Positions 1-5,363 of a stretch of DNA of 5,363 bases are shown one piece after another (position 1 is the stretch's first letter; the number at the start of each line of letters is the position of its first letter). Source of the stretch: Gemmatimonadales bacterium (GTDB taxonomy: Bacteria > Gemmatimonadota > Gemmatimonadetes > Gemmatimonadales > GWC2-71-9); the NCBI GenBank assembly GCA_030601605.1, contig JAUVTI010000142.1, positions 1-5,363 of the forward strand. The letters are read 5' to 3'. The translations under genes were made by a program, and so were the position numbers. The notes under the pieces are model-generated. The model made no database searches, had not been told where the DNA came from, and saw only the letters and a list, made by a program, of their open reading frames with translations.

Positions 1-432
1 GTGGACAGCGGCAAGGTCGAGCAGGGCGACACCGTGAGGATCACCGTGGACGCCTTCCCCGACGACACGGCCACGGGAGTGGTCCGCCTGGTTCCGCCCG
101 CGGCGCGGCAGCAGGAGCGCATCCGGGTGTTCGACGTGGAGATCGAGGTGCAGACCGGCAGCGAGATCCTGCGGCCCGGCATGACCGCCAACGTGCGGAT
201 CGGCGGCCCCTCGCGCGACGACGTGATTCGCATCCCGGTGGAGGCAGTGTTCTTCGTCGAGGGGAGCCCGATCGTGTACAAGGTGGCGTCAGGCGACACG
301 GAGCGGACCCCCGTCACGCTGGGCCTGAGCGACCTCTCCTACGTCGAGATCCTCGACGGCCTCGAGGAGGGCGATTCGGTAGCCCTGGAGGATCCGCGGG
401 AGGCGGCCCGGCGCGCCCGGGCCGGTCGCTGA
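1..432 (+). CDS. HlyD/RND-type periplasmic adaptor (membrane fusion protein), C-terminal part, 5' truncated
   Basis: This is the C-terminal end of a periplasmic adaptor subunit, which in this family links an inner-membrane transporter to the outer-membrane exit path. The visible 143 residues match the beta-barrel and membrane-proximal domains. There is a barrel-like stretch (about 8-68) ending in LRPGMTANVRI (57-67), which corresponds to the family's LRPGMxAxVxI motif. Next comes IPVEAVF (78-84), at the usual 'IPxxAV' position. VTLGLSDLSYVEILDGLEEGDSV follows (105-127), equivalent to the typical 'VxxGxxxxxxVEIxxGLxxGDxV' tail. The N-terminal signal/anchor, lipoyl and hairpin domains are missing, so the true start is upstream of the window and the GTG at base 1 is not a credible start. 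The ATPase gene begins 3 nt after the stop, which supports a shared operon and a MacA-like role with the ABC genes. Family is confident; substrate is unknown. Confidence 0.88.
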   Translation: MDSGKVEQGDTVRITVDAFPDDTATGVVRLVPPAARQQERIRVFDVEIEVQTGSEILRPGMTANVRIGGPSRDDVIRIPVEAVFFVEGSPIVYKVASGDTERTPVTLGLSDLSYVEILDGLEEGDSVALEDPREAARRARAGR

Positions 433-435
433 GCC

Positions 436-1107
436 ATGGCGCTGCTCGAAGCGCGGGACATCACGAAGATCTACCGACTCGGCCGGGTGGACGTGCCGGC
501 TCTCCGCGGCGTCGATCTCGACGTCCAGCAGGGCGAGTACGTGGCGATCCTGGGGCCGTCGGGCTCGGGGAAGAGCACCCTCATGCACATCCTCGGCTGC
601 CTCGACTCCGCCACGGACGGCAGCTACCGCCTCGGTGGAACCGATGTCGGAACGCTGCGGGGACGCGCGCTGGCCAGGGTGCGGAATCGGAAGGTCGGGT
701 TCGTGTTCCAGACCTTCAACCTGATGCCGCGCCTCACCGTGGAGGAGAACGTGGCACTGCCGCTGCAGTATCGCGGCGGGTACACGCGGCGCGAGCGGCG
801 CGGGCGGGCCGGGGTGGTGCTCGAGCGCCTCGGCATGTCGCACCGCGTCGGACACCGCCCCGAGGAGCTCTCCGGCGGCGAGCGCCAGCGGGTGGCCATC
901 GCCCGGGCGCTGGTGGGCGAGCCGGCCATCCTGCTGGTGGATGATCCTACGGGCAACCTCGACTCCAAGGCGGGCGCCGAGGTACTCGAGACGTTCCGAG
1001 AGGTGCACGCCGCCGGCAATACGATCGTGCTGGTGACGCACGATCCCAACGTCGCCGACGAAGCCGACCGCATCGTGCACATGATCGACGGGCGCGTGGC
1101 CGCGTGA
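436..1107 (+). CDS. MacB/LolD-type ABC transporter ATP-binding protein
   Basis: This 223-residue stand-alone nucleotide-binding subunit hydrolyses ATP at the cytoplasmic face to drive the two permeases downstream. Visible motifs are Walker A GPSGSGKST (40-48), Q-loop Gln92 in FVFQTFNLMPRLT, signature LSGGERQRVAIARAL (145-159), Walker B ILLVD (165-169), PTGNLD (171-176) and the switch His202 in LVTHD. The MPRLTVEENV and PTGNLDS wording is typical of the MacB/LolD/FtsE branch, and the length is normal for it. One oddity is residue 170, the catalytic-glutamate position (family 'ADEPTGNLD'), which reads Asp here (VDDPTGNLD, codon gat at 943-945). The ATG start sits 3 nt after the adaptor stop. 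No strong ribosome-binding site is visible, so translation is probably coupled to the preceding gene. It is not fused to a permease, unlike E. coli MacB. Confidence 0.95.
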   Translation: MALLEARDITKIYRLGRVDVPALRGVDLDVQQGEYVAILGPSGSGKSTLMHILGCLDSATDGSYRLGGTDVGTLRGRALARVRNRKVGFVFQTFNLMPRLTVEENVALPLQYRGGYTRRERRGRAGVVLERLGMSHRVGHRPEELSGGERQRVAIARALVGEPAILLVDDPTGNLDSKAGAEVLETFREVHAAGNTIVLVTHDPNVADEADRIVHMIDGRVAA

Positions 1108-2333
1108 GCATCCTCGAGGCGCTGCTGGTAGGGCTCGACGAGGCCCGGCGCCACCTGGGGCAGACCCTGCTGTCGCTCCTCGGGCTCGTCCTGGGTACGG
1201 GGAGCATCGTGACCGTCCTCGCTCTCTTCGGCGGCCAGACCAAGCAGACCGAGGCGTTCATCATCGAGCAGGGCGGCTTCGGCGCCATCATCGTGTACGA
1301 CCGCGAGGAGTCGCTGCAGCCCACGCCGATGGAACTCGCCTCGCGCCGGCTCACCTACCGCGACGCCGCATACCTCAAGGACCACGCCACGATGCTGAAG
1401 GGTGTCGCACCGGGTTACTTCGACCGGCACGGCTACCGCGTCGGCGACATGGACTTCGAGGGCGACGTAATCGGCACCACGTCCGACTACGCGATGATCA
1501 ACGCCATCTTCCCGATGGCGGGACGCTACATCAGCGACCTGGACGTGCGGCGCCAGGCGCGCGTCATGGTGCTCGGCTGGGCGTACGCCGACTCGCTGTT
1601 CAAGGGCCGGCCGGAGTTGGCCCTGGACAAGATCGTGAACCTGGGCGGCAAGAACTACACCGTGGTCGGCGTGATGGAGCGCGAGGAGTTCTACTGGGCG
1701 CCGTGGAGCGGCAACGCCCTGGCGCACCGCAACCGGCGCGCCTACATCCCCATCACAACAGCGTTCTCGCAGTACACCGGCGAGAACGACCGGCTCGATT
1801 TCCTCACGCTCAAGGCGATCACTCCGACGGGCGGGCCGGCGGCCGAGGCGCAGGTGCACCAGATGATGCTCTCGATGCACGGGGTGGAGGACTTCGACAT
1901 CCAGCCCCTGGGCCAGCGAAATGCGGACGACGCCCAGTTCTTCCTGATGTTCAACATCATCTTCCTGATCGTTGGCCTCATCTCGCTGTTCGCCGGCGGC
2001 GTGGTCATCGCCAACATCCTGCTCGCCTCGGTCGCAGAGCGCGTGCGCGAGTTCGGCACGCGTATGGCGCTGGGGGCCTCGGGTTTCCAGGTGTTCGCCC
2101 AGGTCATCGCCCAGGTATCGGTGATCTCGATCTTCGGCGGGCTGCTGGGGCTCGGCCTGGGGGCGGCGCTCACGGGCGCCGTGGCGCACTTCATGAGCCA
2201 GCCCGCGGCCGTCACCGGCTCGATGGCGGCCGTTGCGCTGGGCACGTCGCTCGCCGTCGGCGCGGTCGCCGGCTTCTACCCCGCATTCCGTGCGGCGCGG
2301 CTCTCGCCGGTCGAGGCCCTGCGGTATGGCTAA
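1104..2333 (+). CDS. MacB/FtsX-type ABC transporter permease (first of two)
   Basis: This inner-membrane permease has 409 residues and the MacB topology. A hydrophobic first helix (about 20-43) is followed by a large periplasmic domain (about 44-278, MacB_PCD type). Three more helices follow at about 279-307, 335-360 and 370-392, forming the FtsX domain. Family marks are the cytoplasmic loop AERVREFGTRMALGAS (311-326) and the C-terminal YPAFRAARLSPVEALRYG (392-409). The start is GTG at 1104, overlapping the ATPase stop as GTGA, which indicates translational coupling. Family knowledge suggests mechanotransmission: ATPase closure moves the periplasmic domains, which push substrate through the adaptor. 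It differs clearly from the second permease in sequence, so a heterodimer is likely. Substrate is not evident; efflux of small molecules or peptides, or lipoprotein-type export, are all possible. Confidence 0.92.
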   Translation: MSILEALLVGLDEARRHLGQTLLSLLGLVLGTGSIVTVLALFGGQTKQTEAFIIEQGGFGAIIVYDREESLQPTPMELASRRLTYRDAAYLKDHATMLKGVAPGYFDRHGYRVGDMDFEGDVIGTTSDYAMINAIFPMAGRYISDLDVRRQARVMVLGWAYADSLFKGRPELALDKIVNLGGKNYTVVGVMEREEFYWAPWSGNALAHRNRRAYIPITTAFSQYTGENDRLDFLTLKAITPTGGPAAEAQVHQMMLSMHGVEDFDIQPLGQRNADDAQFFLMFNIIFLIVGLISLFAGGVVIANILLASVAERVREFGTRMALGASGFQVFAQVIAQVSVISIFGGLLGLGLGAALTGAVAHFMSQPAAVTGSMAAVALGTSLAVGAVAGFYPAFRAARLSPVEALRYG

Positions 2334-3603
2334 CAAGTCGCGGCTCTGGGAGGCCTTCGCCACGTGGGGCGACCTCGCCTGGGACGCACTGCGGGAGATT
2401 CGCGGGCACAAGCTGCGCTCCCTGCTGACGCTGTTCGGCATCGTGTTCGGCGCCGCCGCGGTCGTCTCGATGACGTCGCTCTCGGCCGGGGTCAAGTTCA
2501 TGGCGTACAAGGAGCTCCAGGAGCTGGGCATGCCCAACAGCTTCCAGCTCCGCGACCGGGGCCCGCGATCCGACGCCATGCGCGCCGCCGACCTCAGGCA
2601 CCCGGGCCTCAAGCTCGCCGACGTGGAGGCGCTGCGCCGGCTGCGCGGCGTCGAGACCGCGGACGGGCGCAACTTCGTCGGCCGCCGCCTCGTGGCCACG
2701 ACACTCGACCAACGCCTCATCCCGGTGGACGGGATCGATGCCGGATACCTCGCGCTTCGCAATTGGCCCGTCGTGCGCGGCCGCGAGTTCGCTGCCCTGG
2801 ACGTCATCAACGCTCAGCGTGTCGCCGTCGTCGGGGAGGAGATCGTGGAGCCCTTCTTCGGCTCCGCCGACCCCGTCGGACGGACGATCAAGATCGACGG
2901 CATCGAGTTCCGCGTGATCGGAGTGGTCGCACCCATCGAGTTCGATTTGATCCCCGCCAACTTCTCGTTCCTCGCCCGCCGGGTGTACGTGCCCTACACA
3001 TACATCACGACGTACCACAAGGGCCAAGGACGGGTCGACAACGTGCTGCTCAAGGTGAGCGACGACGCGGACTTCCCCTCCGTGATGCGCGCTGGGGAGG
3101 TGCTGCTGCAGCAGCGACACCTGGGTGCGGAGGATTTCGAGATGGAGAACGAGGCCGCCGACGTGCTCGACGACCTGGCGATGGCAGACGGCATCCTGGG
3201 CGGCTGGAACGTAGTGATGTTCACGATCGCCGGCGTGACCCTCATCGTCGGCGGCATCGGCCTGTTCAGCGTGCTGCTGATCTCGGTGCGCGAGCGCGTG
3301 CGCGAGATCGGCATCCGCAAGGCCCTGGGCGCCGACGACCGGGCCATCCGGCGGTTGTTCCTGGCGGAGTCCCTAACGCTGGCCCTGCTGGGCGCCACAC
3401 TCGGCGTGGGAGGCGGTGTGGGCCTGATCCTCCTCACCAAGACGGTCGCCCGGCAAGTCGGCAGCGACTTCTTCATTCCGCTCCACGTCCCCGGCGTGGT
3501 GATGGCCATCGTCTTCGCCCTCTTGGTGGGGCTCGTCTTCGGCTGGTATCCGGCCAAGCGCGCGTCCCGGCTCGACCCGATCGAGGCCATCCGCGAGCTC
3601 TAA
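2326..3603 (+). CDS. MacB/FtsX-type ABC transporter permease (second of two)
   Basis: This is a 425-residue permease of the same family as its upstream neighbour. A short amphipathic N-terminus (LWEAFATWGDLAWDALREI, 7-25) precedes helix 1 (about 31-54). The MacB_PCD-like periplasmic domain spans about 55-293, and helices lie at about 294-320, 350-371 and 388-408. The FtsX marks are close to consensus: RERVREIGIRKALGAD (322-337) and YPAKRASRLDPIEAIREL (408-425). I chose ATG at 2326 because MANKSRLWEAF aligns with normal permease N-termini and a GAGG lies at 2313-2316, about 9 nt upstream. The longer frame from 2233 would add 31 Arg/Ser/Pro-rich residues lying inside the previous gene. The 8-nt overlap suggests coupled translation. 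It probably pairs with the first permease over a dimer of the single ATPase. It is the last gene of the transporter operon. Confidence 0.92.
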   Translation: MANKSRLWEAFATWGDLAWDALREIRGHKLRSLLTLFGIVFGAAAVVSMTSLSAGVKFMAYKELQELGMPNSFQLRDRGPRSDAMRAADLRHPGLKLADVEALRRLRGVETADGRNFVGRRLVATTLDQRLIPVDGIDAGYLALRNWPVVRGREFAALDVINAQRVAVVGEEIVEPFFGSADPVGRTIKIDGIEFRVIGVVAPIEFDLIPANFSFLARRVYVPYTYITTYHKGQGRVDNVLLKVSDDADFPSVMRAGEVLLQQRHLGAEDFEMENEAADVLDDLAMADGILGGWNVVMFTIAGVTLIVGGIGLFSVLLISVRERVREIGIRKALGADDRAIRRLFLAESLTLALLGATLGVGGGVGLILLTKTVARQVGSDFFIPLHVPGVVMAIVFALLVGLVFGWYPAKRASRLDPIEAIREL

Positions 3604-3653
3604 ACCGGCTTCACGGCGCTTTCATCCATCCTTAATCCGGGCCGCCCTCAGTT

Positions 3654-3680
3654 GGGGAATCGGATCATCTCCGATGTCCC
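3654..3680 (+). promoter_or_regulatory. Imperfect hairpin just upstream of the Shine-Dalgarno sequence
   Basis: The left arm 3654-3664 (ggggaatcgga) pairs with the right arm 3670-3680 (tccgatgtccc) around a 5-nt loop (tcatc). The inner six pairs are perfect. One A/G mismatch (3658/3676) and one G-U pair (3657/3677) follow, and then three G-C pairs. The stem ends two bases before the AGGAGGT, so it could affect ribosome access or mark a leader structure. It lacks a downstream T-tract, so it does not look like a classical terminator. The base pairing can be read directly; its function is inferred. Confidence 0.4.
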
Positions 3681-3682
3681 GC

Positions 3683-3689
3683 AGGAGGT
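3683..3689 (+). promoter_or_regulatory. Strong Shine-Dalgarno AGGAGGT for the 2Fe-2S subunit
   Basis: A full AGGAGGT lies 3 nt before the ATG at 3693. It is the best ribosome-binding site in the window and contrasts with the coupled, weak-site starts of the transporter genes. It fixes the start of the Fe-S gene at 3693 and rejects overlapping out-of-frame starts at 3652 and 3674. It also suggests that a new translational unit begins here. The spacing is a little shorter than the usual optimum. Confidence 0.75.
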
Positions 3690-3692
3690 CCC

Positions 3693-4322
3693 ATGGCAGA
3701 CGATCCCAAGGATCCCGGACGCAAAGGCGTATCGCGCCGCGGCTTTCTCACATCGGTGGGCACCGGCGCACTCTCGGCGGTTGCGGCTTCGCGCGTTCAG
3801 GCCGAACCCACCGAGCGCGCCGAGCTGCTGGAGGGCGCAGAGCTCTCCAAGGTCACCCTCATCCTCAACGGCCGCAGCCGCCGGCTGCTGGTGGAGCCGC
3901 GCTGGTCGCTGGCCTACGTGCTGCGTGAGGAGTTGGGGCTCACCGGCACGAAGGTGGGCTGCGACCGCGGCGAATGCGGCGCCTGTACCGTGCTCGTGAA
4001 CGACGTGCCGCGCTACGCCTGCCTGATGCTGGCGGTCGAAGCCGAGGGCGCGCGCATCGAGACCATCGAGGGTCTCATGGAGGGCGAGGCGCTGGGCCAC
4101 ACACAGCAGGCCTTCGCCGAGAAGGACGCCTTCCAGTGCGGTTACTGCACCTGCGGCCAGATCATGGCCGTCGAGGGCATGCTGCGCTCCAGCCCGAATC
4201 CCTCCCTCGCTGAGATCCGCAACGGCGTCAGCGGCAACCTGTGCCGCTGCGGCGCCTACGCGCACATCTTCGCCGCCGCGGAGCGCGCAGCGGAACTGAA
4301 GCGGGAAGGGGGTGCCTCATGA
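3693..4322 (+). CDS. Tat-exported 2Fe-2S subunit of a xanthine oxidase-family molybdoenzyme (PaoA/YagT-like)
   Basis: This 209-residue electron-transfer subunit passes electrons from the molybdenum site through two [2Fe-2S] clusters. The N-terminus carries a twin-arginine signal: SRRGFLTS (14-21), a mildly hydrophobic stretch to about 33, and a plausible cleavage site after VQA (35-37). The enzyme is therefore expected in the periplasm. The plant-ferredoxin-type cluster uses Cys90, Cys95, Cys98 and Cys110 (GCDRGECGACTVL). The second, helical-domain cluster uses Cys149, Cys152, Cys184 and Cys186 (QCGYC and LCRCG). Residue 154 is Cys in CGYCTCGQIM, where many relatives have Pro (CTPG). The length suits a small subunit with an added Tat leader, as in E. 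coli PaoA. The stop overlaps the next start as ATGA, so it is co-translated with the large subunit. The substrate is unknown; an aldehyde or N-heterocycle is typical of the family. Confidence 0.95.
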   Translation: MADDPKDPGRKGVSRRGFLTSVGTGALSAVAASRVQAEPTERAELLEGAELSKVTLILNGRSRRLLVEPRWSLAYVLREELGLTGTKVGCDRGECGACTVLVNDVPRYACLMLAVEAEGARIETIEGLMEGEALGHTQQAFAEKDAFQCGYCTCGQIMAVEGMLRSSPNPSLAEIRNGVSGNLCRCGAYAHIFAAAERAAELKREGGAS

Positions 4323-5363
4323 CCCTCCATCGCGAGCGACCATACTGGCTGGAGGGAGTCGATCTCCCGGACACGCCCTCACAGCAACAGGACATCGAGC
4401 CGTGGGACGAGACGAAGGTCGTCGGCAAGCCTCTACCGCGCGTGGATGCGTACGAGCGGGTGAGCGGGTCGGCGGTGTACCCGGCGGACGTCGTGCTGCC
4501 GCGGATGCTGTACGCAGCCATACTGCGTTGCCCCTATCCGCACGCCGAGGTGAAGAGCGTGGACACCGGTGCGGCCGAGAAGCTGCCTGGAGTGCGGGCG
4601 GTGCTCAGCGCCTCCTCATCGGAGGACGCAGCCACCAGACCGCACGCTGAGTTCATCCGGGAGCGGCTGTTCAACTCGCGCTGCCGTTACGAAGGAGAGA
4701 CCGTGGCTGCCGTGGCGGCCGAAACGCCATACCAGGCGTGGGACGCAGTGCGGGCCATCGAGGTCGAGTACGAGCGGCTGCCGTTCGTGTCGGACGAGCG
4801 TGAGGCCCTGGATCCCGACGCCCCGCTGGTCCACGACGACGGCAATCAGGTCGCTGAACCAAGCACGTACGAGCGGGGCGACGTGGAAGCGGGCTTCGCG
4901 GAAGCCGATGTCGTGCTGGAACAGGAGTACCGCTCCGAGTGCGAGATCCACACGCCGATGGAGCCTCACGGAGCCGTGGCCAAGTGGGACGGCGACCGGC
5001 TGACGGTGTGGGAATCGACGCAGGGCGTCTACAGCGTGCAGTCCGGAGTGGCCGGCTCGCTGGGGATGCCGTTCTCCAAGGTGCGCGTGATCGGCCACTA
5101 CATGGGCGGTGGCTTCGGCAGCAAGCTCCAGTCGGGCAAGTACACGGTCATCGCCGCGCTGCTGGCAAAGAAGACGGCCAGGCCGGTGAAGTGCGTGCTC
5201 ACCCGAGAGGAGACGTTCCTCGCCGTCGGAAACCGGCCGCCCAGCAACATGCGGCTCAAGGCGGGGGTGAAGCGCGACGGCACGCTCACCGCCACGCAGC
5301 TCCGGGGCACCGGCACCGGCGGCGCCTACCGGGCCGGTGGGACCTCGCTGCTCGATTGGGTCG
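4319..5363 (+). CDS. Xanthine dehydrogenase-family molybdopterin-binding subunit, N-terminal part (3' truncated)
   Basis: This is the large catalytic subunit, open to the window's right edge with 348 complete codons and no stop. Family members are usually about 700-780 residues, so roughly half is present. After a 40-residue lead (KVVGKPLPRVDAYERVSG at 33-50) comes the a/b hammerhead domain (about 50-155), with SAVYPADVVLPRMLYAAILRC and the later RYEGETVAAVAAETPYQA. The first Moco-binding domain begins near 180. It includes CEIHTPMEPHGAVA (208-221) and the glycine-rich GGGFGSK (263-269; the common form is GGGFGGK). The catalytic Glu region is beyond the window. No signal peptide is present, so export probably relies on the small subunit's Tat leader. 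The start ATG overlaps the preceding stop as ATGA, with a purine-rich GAAGGGGGT at 4305-4313. The first ~140 codons use more A-ending rare codons (cta, ata, aga, tca) than neighbouring genes. Substrate and cofactor form are undetermined. Confidence 0.93.
   Translation, partial: MTLHRERPYWLEGVDLPDTPSQQQDIEPWDETKVVGKPLPRVDAYERVSGSAVYPADVVLPRMLYAAILRCPYPHAEVKSVDTGAAEKLPGVRAVLSASSSEDAATRPHAEFIRERLFNSRCRYEGETVAAVAAETPYQAWDAVRAIEVEYERLPFVSDEREALDPDAPLVHDDGNQVAEPSTYERGDVEAGFAEADVVLEQEYRSECEIHTPMEPHGAVAKWDGDRLTVWESTQGVYSVQSGVAGSLGMPFSKVRVIGHYMGGGFGSKLQSGKYTVIAALLAKKTARPVKCVLTREETFLAVGNRPPSNMRLKAGVKRDGTLTATQLRGTGTGGAYRAGGTSLLDWV

Larger units (their letters stand above)
3604..3692 (+). other. Intergenic leader between the exporter and molybdoenzyme operons
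   Basis: This is the only real non-coding gap in the window. It contains the hairpin and ribosome-binding site listed separately. A weak promoter-like pair is present: TTCACG (3610-3615) and CTTAAT (3631-3636), with a 15-nt spacer. Each box matches 4 of 6 sigma-70 consensus bases, so this is only suggestive. If used, transcription would start near 3643 and the hairpin would lie in the 5' leader. There is no hairpin followed by a T-run, so no intrinsic terminator for the transporter operon is visible. Termination may be Rho-dependent, or the two units may be read through. Confidence 0.4.

Noticed and set aside
289..1080. Minus-strand open frame of 263 codons
   Set aside because: It is antisense to the adaptor end and the ATPase, whose motifs are unambiguous. 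The reverse translation has no recognisable family features.
2233..2325. A longer N-terminus for the second permease
   Set aside because: The added 31 residues are Arg/Ser/Pro-rich and lie wholly inside the first permease gene. ATG 2326 gives a normal N-terminus with an upstream GAGG.
624..2810. A 728-codon open frame on the minus strand
   Set aside because: It lies antisense to three clear ABC transporter genes. Its translation is low-complexity, rich in Arg, Ser, His and Glu with no domain, as expected for the reverse complement of G+C-rich coding DNA.
3102..3115. Perfect 14-bp palindrome GCTGCTGCAGCAGC, a possible operator
   Set aside because: It falls inside the second permease and simply encodes Leu-Leu-Gln-Gln with preferred codons (ctg ctg cag cag). 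There is no promoter context.
2364..3635. Plus-strand 423-codon frame overlapping the second permease
   Set aside because: The translation is an Arg/Gly/Pro-rich frame-shifted shadow; the overlapping permease has full FtsX motifs and helices.
3648..4265. Minus-strand 205-codon frame opposite the Fe-S gene
   Set aside because: It is antisense to a gene with eight conserved cluster cysteines and a Tat signal; its own product has no recognisable features.
4569..5003. Small plus-strand and minus-strand frames within 4312-5316
   Set aside because: All overlap the continuous open frame from 4319 to the window end, whose translation matches the molybdopterin-binding subunit family throughout.
1..5363. 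tRNA/rRNA genes, CRISPR arrays, insertion sequences or attachment sites
   Set aside because: The window is filled by six coding regions and one 89-nt gap. I saw no repeat arrays, transposase-like frames, terminal inverted repeats or RNA gene signatures.

Overview
This window is a G+C-rich stretch (about two-thirds G+C by eye) that is almost entirely coding. All six supported genes lie on the + strand. Codons mostly end in G or C, which explains the many long antisense and out-of-frame open frames. A periplasmic adaptor with a MacB/FtsX-type ABC transporter, plus a Tat-exported molybdoenzyme subunit, point to a Gram-negative (diderm) bacterium. The gene style would suit groups such as Gemmatimonadota, Acidobacteriota or Myxococcota, but the sequence alone does not decide the phylum.

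Left region (1-3603): a tightly packed export operon. It starts inside the C-terminal part of an HlyD/RND-type membrane fusion (adaptor) protein. A stand-alone MacB/LolD-type ATPase follows after 3 nt. Then come two different MacB/FtsX-type permeases, joined by a 4-nt GTGA overlap and an 8-nt overlap. Together they would form a split MacB-like tripartite exporter: one ATPase driving two non-identical four-helix permeases, coupled to a periplasmic adaptor. The substrate cannot be read from the sequence. The ATPase has Asp where the family has the catalytic Glu after Walker B.

Junction (3604-3692): 89 nt without a gene. It holds an imperfect hairpin directly upstream of a strong Shine-Dalgarno sequence, a weak promoter candidate, and no recognisable T-tract terminator.

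Right region (3693-5363): the start of a xanthine oxidase/aldehyde oxidoreductase-family operon. The first gene is a 2Fe-2S subunit with a clear twin-arginine signal. It overlaps by ATGA the large molybdopterin-binding subunit, which has no export signal of its own and runs off the right edge. This resembles the periplasmic PaoA/PaoC arrangement, in which the small subunit's Tat signal exports the assembled complex. No FAD subunit lies between the two genes; it may lie downstream or be absent. The small subunit has an additional cysteine inside its second iron-sulfur motif.

Nothing here clearly amounts to a wholly new system. The points most worth checking are the E-to-D change in the ATPase, the extra cysteine in the Fe-S protein, and the leader hairpin.
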